A DNA stretch of 64,000 nt, from positions 98,529,501-98,593,500 of the forward strand of contig NC_135785.1 in assembly GCF_051106095.1 (NCBI RefSeq), given 5' to 3'. This DNA comes from Pogona vitticeps. Lineage: Eukaryota > Chordata > Lepidosauria > Squamata > Agamidae. Below, one piece after another: positions 46,661-57,652 of this stretch. Every line of letters starts with the position of its first letter. Position 1 is the stretch's first letter. The notes beneath the pieces were generated by a model, which did not search any database, was not told where the DNA came from, and worked only from the letters and a program-made list of their open reading frames with translations. Position numbers and translations under genes: made by a program.

Positions 46661-49017
46661 TGGCAAGGGAGATGTAGTCCAAAAAAGTTAATTTTCATAA
46701 GCTCCCACATGTGCACACATATGCTTGGAACCAGGAAAAGGAGGAGTCAGTAAAGCAGCTGGGTTGCACAATGGTGTTGTTCCAACCGTGAGAAGGCATT
46801 AGGACCAGATCTCAAATCTGCCTCCAACCGGGGAGACCCCTTAGTCTTTTAAGGAGAAACCCACTTGCTAACCTCTGTTCTTTTCTCCCTGATTCTCCAC
46901 AGTGTCTCCTTCTCCTATGTTGCTTCTGCTTTCCACTCTGCCTGCCATACCTCTTTGCTTTTTGTTGTCTTGCTGCTCTTTCTTGTGCCTGAAGCTCATG
47001 GTATGCAACATACTCTTGCTTTCAGTGGCTGCTGTTCTTTTTTCCACCTCAGCTCAAATGGTAGCAGCTCTCACTTCATCCCACTCAGGGGACATGAGAA
47101 AAGATATTTGGTGATATTCATAAAGGTTTTCTCATAGGTGTTGTTGTGTCCCTGAAAGTTTTCCCCCTCTGTAGAACAAAATGCTGGATATATTGTACCC
47201 TCACGGGATGCCTTTGAGAGGTTTGGGCTGGGAGTGAGTTGCAGTGCAGCAACTCTGTAGCAGCCAGTTGCTTCCCTCAGAGTCCATTTTCCCGCATTTT
47301 CCAGTCAGGAGGGTTCTGTTCACTTAATGCTCTGTCAGAGTGTGTGAATTATGCAGGCATAAATGAACAGGTAGAGTGGAAGAATCCTGTGAGCAATATA
47401 ACCAGACTATTAGATAATAATGAATCAAATTAACCTGTTAGGCTCAGTAATGTAACAAGTTAACATTTCCACAAAATGTTTGCTTTTATATAAGAGCTGT
47501 AAGTAAACAGAAACATTTTATTCTTTCTAATTTATCAGAGTCTCTGAGTACAGTACATGTATTGAAACGAGGAAGTGTCAGTTGAAGTAAACTAAGCAGT
47601 AAGGGGTGGTGTTCTAAGGGTGATTGTAGTTCAATTTGCTCTGTAGGTTCCTGCCCAAACCCCTTTTATCTCTTATATAATCCAGAAGGAAAGATTGTTT
47701 TAAATTGAGGGCCACACTCAATTTTCTTCACACCAAACTCTTCCAAACCCCAAACACAAAATACATTTCAGTATTATAAGACTCAGATCAAGGCTTACCA
47801 GTAGGTGGAGGGGGGGTTTAGAATATTACACATTTCATCCAATATTGCCACCATACACTTTTTGCTTCAGAAATGGAACAAGAAGAAATGTCACACTTCC
47901 AGAAACTGACAGGGTGGAGGAGAGGTAAAACTGTAACATTGATAAATAATAGAAGATTCCATTCAGGGAATGTGGGAGACCCTTTTCAGTGTTACTTATA
48001 GATTTGTCCCTATAGCATTGGTAAGAGAATGACATAAAGCATAACAGTAGAAAATAACATTTCTTATACCAACAGAGTAGTTATATTATTTCAGAAATTT
48101 ACTTTTGTTGTTGACCCCAAAATGCAACTCATTATGGCTAACTTCAGTTACTTGTTACTTCCAGGCTCAGGGTGCAGAACCCACTTCCCTTCGCAACATT
48201 CTGAGAAAGCAGTAAAAGGAGGCACAGTGTGCAGTCAGGAGTAGTTCTACAGTGCTGTGGGTCAACAACATGATGCTGTTGCATATTTAGCTGTACCTAC
48301 GGTATTTATTGTTACAGCTATTGAAAAGTCTTTTGTCTGTATGGTGTGAAAGTTTATGAGGGAAGACACAACTGACCAGAAAGGAAAATGAAACATTAAG
48401 CCACTGTGACTAATGGGGTTAGTAAATGTAAATGGTCTAGATACAGCCTTAGGAAAACAAGTCATTTAGTTAATAACTGATTACTGGAAAGTACAGGGGG
48501 AGCTGTTATGCTTCCTGAAAACAAGATGTCTTAAAACATGTGACTCCATTTCTGGAGTGCAAATAGCAAGAAGTTGAGGGCAGGATTGCTAGTAGCAGAT
48601 TAAAGAGCAGACAGAGCATAGTTTAAGGACCATGATAAACACAGGTCTGCTGACTTGGTGTCATAGACCAAGGCTGAATTGTTGACAACAATTTTGTGGT
48701 GAAAATCCTTGTACAGCGGGGAGTTTCATCATCTGTGGTTACTGGAGTTCTGCATTTATGGTTCTGTTAACTCTGAAACAGATATATGAAAGCTTCATTT
48801 TTCCACCATAGTTTTCATGCCAGAGGATGTTCAGTAAAATACTGCAGATAAAGGAAATTGTGAAGTCCATAGTACTGTACTTGGCATTTATGTACTGCTT
48901 TTAGACTTTTTAAAAAGTCATGTGTTATCTCAGCAGTGTTCCAGAAGAAGTTCTTTGAAACTAATTTCCTACCTTCTATATATACATAAGGTTTATATTT
49001 GTATACTGTGATTTCTT
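46661..49017. other. No recognised gene or repeat
   Basis: Unique-looking sequence. The frames at 46865-47137 are leucine- and serine-rich by composition (C/T-rich DNA) and not supported as genes. Confidence 0.4.
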
Positions 49018-49068
49018 CATTGACTGCGAAAGAATGACATTTTTGATGTCATTCTTTCTCAGTCAATG
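49018..49068. repeat. 23-bp inverted repeat (hairpin)
   Basis: Left arm 49018-49040 and right arm 49046-49068 pair with a single mismatch around a 5-base loop. The arms begin CATTGACTG. Composition is mixed, so it is more than an AT-run accident. Confidence 0.85.
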
Positions 49069-49299
49069 TCACCAAGTTAGATTAGTAGCTGAATAGGGAT
49101 CTGGGGATTCAGGCCTCCCCAGCTGGACTCATGCTTTAGGTAGGATGAATTTAAGCTAAGTGTGTCTTAGCCTTCCAGTGCTACTTTGGTTTCAGCCAAG
49201 TAAGTTATCATGGGATGTGAAGTTATATAGTTATGAGTAGGGTAGAATTCAGGAGTATCGAGCTGTAATTATCTCTCCCCCTCCCTCAATAAAGGTATA

Positions 49300-49430
49300 A
49301 TGGACAAGTCCACGAAAGTTCACATTAAAATATAGCAATCTTTAAAGTGGCAAAAAAAATTTCTTTCTTCTTTTGTTTTTGCCTGATATGCTAGCACAGA
49401 TTAGTACAGCTACTTCTTCTAAAACAATGT
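49300..49430 (-). repeat. Fold-back element, copy 3 (right part only)
   Basis: 'ggacaagtccacgaaagttc' leads into 'cattaaaatatagcaatctt' and 'gcctgatatgctagcacaga' with 'ttagtacagct', matching the right arm of the copies at 30300 and 43475. The left arm is absent. Confidence 0.65.
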
Positions 49431-50554
49431 TGCAATATGATTACTGTAAATTTTTATCAATAATTAATTTGTTAAAAGTAATTTTTCATGATCTAAATGT
49501 GGCAACCACATAAAACAGAGTTACACTCTTGTAACACACAGGAGCCAGTGGCTTAGAATTGCCCCCAGTTTGTGGAAGCCACAGGAAGGTGAAAGACTGG
49601 TGTCTATAACTTATTTGGTCAACTTTTAGAGCCCATTCCAAAAAATTATTAGCCCTATTCAGGTATGACTGAATTTGGTTTCCTGAACATACTTAGAGGG
49701 AATGTTTGACATCATCTCCTGCATTATTGCTTTCTTCACAAAATTAGTAAGGAACCTGAAGATGAGGTGTGTGGATCTGCACATGAAGTATGGAGATGTA
49801 CACACAAAGGAGAGATACACGGCTCTATAAATGAGATCTGTATGCTTTATATGCATGTAAGAACTTAGATTCTCCAGGGTTCTAGTATTTTAGGTCATGT
49901 GTAAAGTGTACACACAAGCTCCTCAGATTGCTCTTTGTTCATTTGAATACAGCAGCAACAGCATGATGGGGACCAGGCATTCCCCTTTAAATGTATTCAG
50001 ACTCAATAAAGCCTGAACACAGCTATTATTTGTGTTAGAAATAGCCAGACGTGATTTATGAGATCACATATGGTCACGTTTCAGTAGAAATGGAGCCCAG
50101 AGTGAAGAGCTAACTAGTAAATAAAAGGTAGGGAATGGATAGACATTGAGTGGCATATGATGATAATGAGTACCAGGATAGTAGAGAAGGATTGGTGAGT
50201 CATAGTAGATCCTTCGTAGGGAACAGGTATCCAGAACTTCTGACACCATTTTGACAGCAGATTCTTGATTCCTTAAGGATGAGTTGGGTCTTCAGGCTTC
50301 TACTAGGGTGTTTGTGAAAGCACAGTACAATCCTTTTCTAAAAAGCAAAATAAAAACACTTTCATTGTGCAATAAACACTGTATTTTTCTCCTCCCAGGA
50401 CGAACAGTAAAGAAAACTTGTGCAAGGTTGTCTCTAGCAAAAAATCATTTCCAGAACACACTCTTACAATGGCTTTGCATACCCTTTTCTTCTCTGTGGT
50501 AAGTAGAAATCTATCATTGTGGTAAAAAAGAAAACAAAATAAAACTTCATTTTC
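49431..50554. other. No recognised feature
   Basis: Unique-looking AT-rich sequence. Confidence 0.45.
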
Positions 50555-50627
50555 ACAGGTGCAGTGACAATCCTATTTGCTTAGGAATAAACCTCATTGA
50601 GCTCAGCAGAGATTGCTTATGAGTATA
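50555..50627. repeat. Short 'AGTAAGTCCCATTGA'-type repeat hit by mariner
   Basis: 'acaatcctatttgcttagga' and 'aacctcattgagctcagcag' match the family. The mariner begins just after its final TA, so the mariner landed at a TA at the edge of this older repeat. Confidence 0.5.
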
Positions 50628-51888
50628 CGAGGGGGTGTTGATAAGTATTGAGCCTTTCCCAGAACAAAAATGAGCTAGGAAGCTATAAATTGCAGGGTGT
50701 GTTGGCCAATTTGTCTGTATTCAATGGTGCAAAAATCAGCTACCTATGATTTTAACTTAACTTTCATTTTCCGGTCCAAAGTGAACACGGCAGCACCTCC
50801 AGAAAAGTTCATTGTGGAACAGCATAGGACCATAATCAAGTTCCTGTTTCTCAAAGGGAACAGTGCAAAGCAGATCCATGATGAAATATCACAAACCAGT
50901 GGCCCTTCATATGCAACAGTTAAATATTGGGTTGTCAATTTTAAAACTGGCCATTTCGGTGTTGATAGTGAGAAACCCAGTGGAAGGCCTGTTTCTGTCT
51001 CTGCCTGCAAATGTGAAAGCCATCCATGACATGATCATGGAGGACCGCCAAATATCAGCTAAAACTATTGCTATATATCTGAGAATATCACGTGAGAGAG
51101 TTGGTGCCATTATCCACAATGACTTGGAAATGAGAAAGCTGGCAGCAAAGTGGATCCCCAAACCTTTGACAACCGAACAAAAGAGGAAACGTGTGGAGTC
51201 ATCGGTGGCTGCTTTGGAACATTTTGTAAGAAATGAGTGAGATTTCCTGGGCAAGCTGGTAACTGGTGATGAGACATGGATCTACTGTTAAGATCCTAAG
51301 ACAAAGGAACAGTCTAAGGAATGGAGGCACAGTGGTTCCCCCAGGCCAAAAAAGTTCTGAATGCAAAGGTCAGTGCAGAAGCAAATGGCAACAGTTTTTT
51401 GGGATAAGAAGGGAGTTCTGCTGGTGGACTACCTCCAACAGGGTTCAACCATCAATGCAAAATATTGCTGTGCTTTATTTCCTCAAAGGAAAAACTTTGA
51501 GGAAAGCTCTCCAAAGGTGTCATCCTGTTGCATGACAACACCTCATCACACACTGCAGGTGAAACAATGGCAAAACTGACATCGTTAGGCTTTCAAGTGA
51601 TGCCCCATCCACCCTATTTTCCCGACCTGGCTCCTTCTGACTATTATCTGTTCCCCAAACTCAAAAAACACGTAAAGGGACAATGATTTGAGAGCGTTCT
51701 GGAAGCAACTAATGCTGCAAATGAGTGGTTCAATCAGAAGAATTTTATTTGCAGGGACTTAAGAAGCTGCAGGATAGATGTCGCAAGTGCATTGACTTCC
51801 TGGGGAAATATGTAGAATAGTGTGGCAGTTATAGCTTCCTAGCTCATTTTTTTCTGGGAAAGGCTCAATACTTATCAGCACCCCCTCG
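50628..51888 (+). mobile_element. Mariner transposon, nearly full length
   Basis: The terminal inverted repeats at 50628-50688 and 51829-51888 are about 60 bases long and differ at only about two positions; they begin CGAGGGGGTG. TA flanks the left end (50626-50627); AA at 51889-51890 is probably the mutated partner. The length of 1261 bases is normal for mariner. The two ends are so alike that insertion was probably recent on an evolutionary scale. Confidence 0.93.
50724..51820 (+). pseudogene. Mariner transposase (DD34D), inactivated
   Basis: Mariner transposase cuts and pastes the element at TA sites. The start at 50724 (M-V-Q-K-S) is followed by the DNA-binding domain (F-L-F-L-K-G-N-S-A-K-Q-I-H-D-E, then Y-A-T-V-K-Y-W and S-G-R-P). 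The linker reads W-I-P-K-P-L-T-T-E-Q-K. Catalytic motifs are T-G-D-E-T-W-I-Y near 51265, L-H-D-N near 51528 and A-P-S-D-Y-Y-L-F near 51635. The second and third Asp are 34 residues apart, as in the mariner family. The end C-I-D-F-L-G-K-Y-V-E with stop lies at 51788-51820. Frame changes (one near 51000, more after 51300) and stops (one near 51238) make it non-functional. Confidence 0.92.
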
Positions 51889-51890
51889 AA

Positions 51891-52491
51891 CAATGGGTTA
51901 CAATATAGATCACATTACTGTAGCCATCTGTCTTCCAGCTATTTGTACAAGATACCATCTGCAATATAAAAGAACTACCTTATGGTTGGAAAAGGCTCTT
52001 TCATTTATGGTTAAGAAGAAGTCATCTGTGACTTTTTGAAGCTTGCCATGTTTACATTTGAAAATTAGAGAAGGGTGGACCACAAAATCTGGGCAGCACC
52101 ACAAAATGTCTGTCGTGGGGTGTAGCAACTCACAAAAGGCAAATAATTTGCCCAAGAAGTTAAATACCTGATTGAAAAATGTACGTAACTATTATCTTTC
52201 AGTCAGCAGGTACGTAAAGTACCTAAGACACTTGCCTCTCTCAGGCAATCCTGTAATAGGACATTTGGATTCAATGACATGGACTCCAAATTCCTAAAAC
52301 CAAGATTTCTAGATATTAGGCACAGATGCATGTGTGAAATTGTTTAATAAAAGAAACAATGCACCAGTAATCTCCACCCTCTCAGCAATATTCTGATATT
52401 CATTATCATTTTCTTTCTATTTTATTTCCAGAGTTTCCTGTAAAAAACATAATGAACTTATACTAGACGTTGCTTGCAAATCCGAATTAAT
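51891..52491. other. No recognised feature
   Basis: Unique-looking sequence between the mariner and the Penelope-like element. Confidence 0.45.
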
Positions 52492-53150
52492 ATGGCTATT
52501 GTGGGTTTTTCGGGCTCTTTGGCCATGGTCTGAAGGTTTTTCTTCCTAACGTTTCACCAGTCTTTGTGGCTGGCATCTTCAGAGGACAGGAGTAGCACTC
52601 TCTGCTCTGGTGCAGTTTGTTTGGGAGTTGAGGATTTATAGCTGTGGGATCAGCTTTTGTCCTTTTCAGGAGATGGGTGATTATGGTGATCAGTGTGTTT
52701 TTGTTGTGGGTGTATTGTTGTGATAAGGAGGAAAGATTATCTATCACTGTGATTGATGGGTGTGGTTAGCTGGTTTTTTGTGTGTAGTGATCACCAGTCC
52801 TTGTGGCTGGGTAGAGTTCGTTGACCTTTTGAAGGCTGTATTTTTCAGTGCTGGGAGCCAAGCTTTGTTGAGTTTTAACCTTTCTTTTTTTTGTTGAAGC
52901 TCTGCTGGTGTTTGTGGATTTCAGTGGCTTCCCTGTGCAGTCTAACGTAATGATTGCTGGTGTTGTCCAGTATTTCAGTATTTTGAAATAGAATTTCATG
53001 TCCAGCTTGTTTTAGGGCATGTTCAGCTACTGCTGATTTTTCCGGTTGTTTTATTCTGCAGTATTTTAGTCTGCAGTAGTCAGCTAAAACAAGCTGGACA
53101 TCAAATTCTATTTCAAAATACTGAAATACTGGACAACACTAGCAATCAAC
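52492..53150 (-). mobile_element. Penelope-like element 3' part with inverted partial copy
   Basis: On the minus strand, from about 53040 down, a frame reads I-L-K-Y-W-T-T-P-A-I-I and L-D-C-T-G-K-P-L-K-S-T-N, then K-V-N-E-L-Y-P-A-T. This matches the C-terminal GIY-YIG endonuclease region of vertebrate Penelope-like elements. The 3' untranslated part ends at 52492 (complement '...ccacaatagccat'). At about 53075-53150 a copy of the segment 52950-53035 recurs in inverse orientation ('acaagctggacatcaaattc' against 'gaatttcatgtccagcttgt'). Such inverted partial copies are a known habit of Penelope insertions. The reverse transcriptase is missing. Confidence 0.85.
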
Positions 53151-53800
53151 ATGCGTGCGATCCTGCTACTACCTGCTAGGCCAACTCTTCCTGGGCAGGA
53201 AAGGTGGGCTGGGCTGGGCTGCATGGGGCACTGCTGCTCATATGTGGAACTTCCGAGGTTCTGGGAGGGTGGCTTCCCCGTGGCTGCCACCTTCGAGTGC
53301 AGGGAGGAGGACGCGCCTACCTTGGCCCCAAGATGTAGCCCTTGCAGTTGCTGGAGCAGGAGCAGGTCCACCTTGCCCGGGGGGTCCAATTGGGCAGCTG
53401 GCGTGAAGGAAGCAGAGCGACTCTGGATCTGGTAGTAGCACTGCCGCCCCTTTGGAGGGGTGACACTGGCCCTGTCTCTGCTGAGGGCCATGGGGCGGGA
53501 GCAGCATCTGCTACTGTTTGCTGTTGGGCAGAGCGGGTTGGAAAGCACCAGCACGGTGGCCTCGGCTGGAGCCCCAGGGGAACCCTGCTTCCCGCTCGGG
53601 GAGACCGTGCGCGGCTCCGAGCACATGCGGAGTGCCTTGTTGGTTGATCTGCACCTGTCATCTGGAAGAAAACGTGGGTCCACTGAGAACTGCGGGCAAG
53701 TCTTGGCTGTGGGGCCGACTTTCCCAACCTCGGGGAACATTGAAGATAGCAGAACCAGAGGAAGACTAAAGACACAGTGAATTGACACCAGGAAGGAAGA
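53151..53800. other. Unexplained GC-rich block with long open frames
   Basis: Composition changes sharply to GC-rich directly after the inverted Penelope fragment. Several overlapping frames stay open: 226 codons on the minus strand (53788-53108, reaching into the Penelope part), 152 codons minus, 106 and 101 codons plus. The minus frame includes G-K-V-D-L-L-L-L-Q-Q-L-Q-G-L-H-L-G-A-K-V, which looks protein-like, but I recognise no domain. GC-rich DNA keeps frames open by chance, so this may be non-coding. Options are a captured or processed gene piece, an unknown repeat, or part of a larger GC-rich transposon running to 54400. Confidence 0.4.
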
Positions 53801-53865
53801 AAGCTCTAGGAGAGGAGCAGGATCATTGAAGACAGGCTATTTTGGAGGTTACTTTTTCACTGCCC

Positions 53866-54142
53866 CCCCCCCGCACGCATGCATGGGGGGCATGTCGCGC
53901 TTGTGGAGGGGCGTGTCACACTCATGGGTGGGCATGTGCACAAGCGTGACATGCCCGCCCAGCAAACGCGACATGCCCGCCCATGAGATTGAAATGCCCC
54001 TCCTCAAGCAGGACACGCCCACCTATGAGCATGACATGCCCACCCATGAGCGCAAGGGTGCCCCCACCCACCCTGAACCGGTCCATGGACGGAGCCTGCA
54101 CCCCCAAATGGTCCGCAGACTGAAAAAGATTGGGGACCACTG
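53866..54142 (-). mobile_element. hAT element end with internal minisatellite
   Basis: The right end, read on the minus strand, starts CAGTGGTCCCCAATCTTTTT and continues into 'gtctgcggaccatttggggg' and 'tccatggaccggttc', the typical hAT terminus. Inside, from about 53930 to 54055, runs an irregular tandem array of about 22-27-base units with the theme 'gacatgcccgcccatgag'. The other terminus was not found, so the left edge is a guess. Confidence 0.6.
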
Positions 54143-54540
54143 CTCTAATCCCATGTCTGATGAAGATGATGAACCCTCCTCTTCCTCCCTCTTCCTCTTC
54201 TGCCCTCTTTAAGCCCAGTGCCCATCATTCTGCCCCAGCCACGGCCCACACTCCAGATGTGGCTCATCGTTCTCCTGGCTCCCACCTGGGGACCTGCTCC
54301 TACCTTCTGCATCCTCAGGCTGCCCTGCTTTTTGGGTCTTGGGGGCTGCGGGGCCAAGGTGGGCAGCCCTCTGAGGATGGCTGGAGTGTCCCTCTCATAC
54401 ACGACAAGGCACTACAATGAGAAATTTTCAAGCCATGCAAGAGTACTTGCCTCCAGCATGAGAAAGAAACAAAGAATACTTTTATTGATAAGACGACCCA
54501 ATGTATAAGACAACCCCCACTTTTCGAACCCAAAATTTAA
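54143..54540. other. GC-rich unassigned block, transposon-like end
   Basis: The first 250 bases are GC-rich with serine- and proline-rich frames. The end (54490-54540) carries 'ataagacgacccaatgtata' and 'agacaacccccactt', a motif I associate with transposon termini in reptiles. No terminal repeat pair found. It may belong with the GC-rich block at 53151-53800. Confidence 0.35.
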
Positions 54541-54714
54541 CTGAAGCATCAATATATGTATATGGCCGTGAGGAATGCCATTAGCTCTGGATTTCTTACT
54601 ATGGAAGGAGGTTTGAGGTTCCTTCCAGTTTTATCATTCTATAATTCTGTGTGTTCGTCAAAGAGGGGCTTTTCTCTACATCTCAGTATACAGTACTTTG
54701 TTGTTATCTGCTGT

Positions 54715-54875
54715 CATCACTGCTGATATAGCAGCCCTAAGTAAGGTTTTCAAGGCATGTGAGATATTCAAGGAGTGTTCTACTATTGCCACCACCCACA
54801 CTTGATCTCTGAATTAGGGACCCTGATCTTTTAAGTTCTAGTCTGACACTTTACTACATCACGCTGGTTCTCAGT
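54715..54875 (-). repeat. tRNA-headed SINE (type B), reversed
   Basis: On + it reads 'ttcaaggcatgtgagatatt', 'caaggagtgttctactattg' and 'agttctagtctgacacttta' then 'ctacatcac', the reversed type B SINE, diverged. Confidence 0.65.
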
Positions 54876-54944
54876 GCATACATATCTTAATACCAATTAA
54901 TAATATTGGGCTATATTAATACTTAAGTTCTATTAATAGCCTAG

Positions 54945-55170
54945 AAAGCTGGCTGGATACTCAGTGGTTTAGGTACCTGGATGCAGAGCCAGAGGTTGGG
55001 AGTTTGATTATCTCCTGCAAGTAGAGCCAGCCCATGTGGCCTTGGGCAAGCTGCACAATCCTCGGGCACCCCCAGAAGAAAGTACTGTAATACACTTCTG
55101 AGTATTCTCTGCCTCGAAAACTGTCGCCATAAGTCAGAACTGGCTTGATGGCACATCACAGCGATTATTA
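54945..55170 (+). repeat. tRNA-headed SINE (type A), full length
   Basis: Head 'gctggctggatactcagtgg', centre 'agccagaggttgggagtttg', body 'tggccttgggcaagctgcac' and tail 'gtcgccataagtcagaactg' plus 'gcttgatggcacatcac' are all present in order. It is one of the best copies in the window. Confidence 0.85.
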
Positions 55171-57231
55171 TATTAATAACCTGCCCTAAGCAGTACCAGA
55201 ATTACACTGAAAATGACTCCAGTTGATTGAAGTTTCCATTGCTGCTAAGGAACAATGATTGAATTGTATGGGTGCCTTTAATTCAGTAACATGGGGTAAA
55301 CATTTGTCTTTGAAATTTTTTGCTGTTGATAAACATGGATGATAGAACTTAACATTCTTTTACAATTGTTCTTGCTTAGGTATGACTTGATATGTTGTCT
55401 AATTCTTGAAGGGACCGGAATATTTTCATTATAACAAGAGAATTCTAAAAGCCAAGAATGTGCTGAGAAGTCCTCAATGGATTAGGGATTTCTGGTTGCT
55501 TAATGTACTCTGGTTGTTTCTCTAACTGCCGGTGAAGACAGCATCATTTGGAAAGGCCAATGTTCCAGACACAGTTTAAAGTGTAAATATTATGGGCCTA
55601 GAAGTGCAGAAGTCAGCAGAGATGTTCAAGATTTCAGAAACAGTTACAGCTTTAAATATTGCTGAAGAATATGGAAATCAGTAGGAACTTTGAACTGGTT
55701 GAACTTTTGAGAAAAGCACTGGAAATAAAGTTATCTCTTTTACTTCTGTGCACCTATGCTCTGTGTTAATTGCAAAGTAAATATTATTTGACAGGTTGTT
55801 TCTCAAAGATTAGAAATGGTTAGATTAAGCTGTCCTTGGTTCTACCACTTAATCCAGTGTTGCTCTTTTGTTCTATTGAAGAGAAGGAGATAATAGGCAA
55901 AGTGGTCAGCTCTCTTTGTGTCCTCTGAAAATTTTAACTATAGACCTGCCAGTTGCCCTGCTATATGCTACTTAAGGTTTTTGGATAGCAGTAGCCTAAA
56001 ATGGAACCACTCAAGCTGTTGTGCTTGTTTGTACACTGTGCAGAATATCTAGTTCTGGCCTAAGGAAAATCGAATGTTGCAACCTACATTAATTATCCAA
56101 GTTACAACGTTGAACATAATCATTCAGTTGTGCAGTTCTGCAGGTCTCCCCACCCCCCATTTCATTTAGCATTTTCTGTTCTTTACTTTCATAGAGGAAA
56201 ATGGGGAATTATGAAGGGCCATCTCCCACAACCAATGGATATTTTATTCAGCTACCGCATGGCTTCTAAGATTTCACAAGACCTTGCTCGCATAATTTCA
56301 TTTGCAGCCATAAGGGCTGGATATATGTGGCATACCACATAGCCCTGCTTGTGAGTCTGTCTAACAATCATAAAGCAGAACCAGTAGCTCAAGGCTATAC
56401 ACTCGTATCTTCCTCGACTTATTAAACTTCATAACTCAGCAGAAGTAGCAGCTCTGTGTACAGTACAGAACATGTTCCAACCAACACAGATATTACACAG
56501 TACTAAAGCTTCTTATCTAATCTTCTTAAAGATTTCAGTACAGTATTCCCTTTTCTTGCCATCCAGGATTTCTATTGATGACTGTTCCTTTGATCATGTT
56601 GCTCACTCAACTGGAAGAGCAGCATACCTTTATTAGCAGTGTTTTGGGAACATACATACTAGTGATACTTTGTATCCCTTAAGAATAAAAGTAGTATAGT
56701 TAGGATTAATGTGTTGTTTTTTTAATTAGCAGCTTTGCCACTCATCTAGTATTTAAATGTTTTGTCCCTGGGGGGAAAACCTGTGAATTTCAAATGGAGT
56801 TTAAACATCCAGCATAAAGCAACCACCAATTCAGTCACTGTCCCCATTGCTCCTCATGTCTTTGCATGCCTCTCTCTAGACTGGGGATGGATGATTTTGG
56901 AGGATGCGAGAATAGGTTTTCTGCTCCTAAGACCCACTCATGGCCACATGAGCCTTGATCATGAGCATGGTTTATGAAAAAACATGTTCCTGGAAGTCGT
57001 CTTCAGCTTCTTTCATTTATGTGGGTCTGAGAGGTGTTCAAGGAGCCTTGCACTTCATTTTGTAGCAAAACCTCTGGCCTGTCATAGAATTCAAAAAGCA
57101 AAAAAAGGCATTTCCCCTCTGGTTTTTATTTCTTTTTTGTGGGGAGTGAGAGCATTCTCTTTTGGCCCAGTGCAAGTTTCTCAACCTAGGATGGATGTGG
57201 AAGTGAAGTCATTTTGAAACTAGATTCTCAT
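55171..57231. other. No recognised gene or repeat
   Basis: About 2 kb of unique-looking AT-rich sequence. No frame is recognisable. Confidence 0.45.
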
Positions 57232-57233
57232 TA

Positions 57234-57652
57234 CAGTGGCGCCTTGCAAGACAAATGCCTTGCAGGACAAAAAACTTGCAGACAAATGGTTTTGGCAATG
57301 GTGTTGATGACTTGCAAGACAAACGTTCCTATGGCCATGCTTTGCAAGAGAAATGTTTTCCATTTTTTGTTCCTGCCTCATGTTTGCTGATGTTTAAATG
57401 TTTTTCTATGATGTTTAAAAAGTTAGTTTTTTGACTGAATTTTTAAAATCATCTGCACAATATGTATGGCTTTAAAGAGCACTTAATAAACCCTTTGTAA
57501 AACAAATTTGACTTTGTTCTGACTTTTTTTGCCCATAGGAATGCATTAGATTTCAATGCATTCCTATGGGAAAACACGTTTCACAAGATGAATTTTTCGC
57601 AAGACAGCATTTACGGCGGAATGAATTAAATTTGTCTTGCGAGGCACCACTG
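57234..57652. mobile_element. MITE with CAGTGGYGCCTYGCAAGACA ends
   Basis: The left end CAGTGGCGCCTTGCAAGACA and the complement of the right end, CAGTGGTGCCTCGCAAGACA, match at 18 of 20. TA flanks both sides (57232-57233 and 57653-57654), which suits a Tc1/mariner-superfamily element. The interior repeats 'gcaagacaaa' and contains a palindrome around 'aatgcattcctatggg' at about 57534-57572. No transposase; 419 bases long. Confidence 0.85.
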
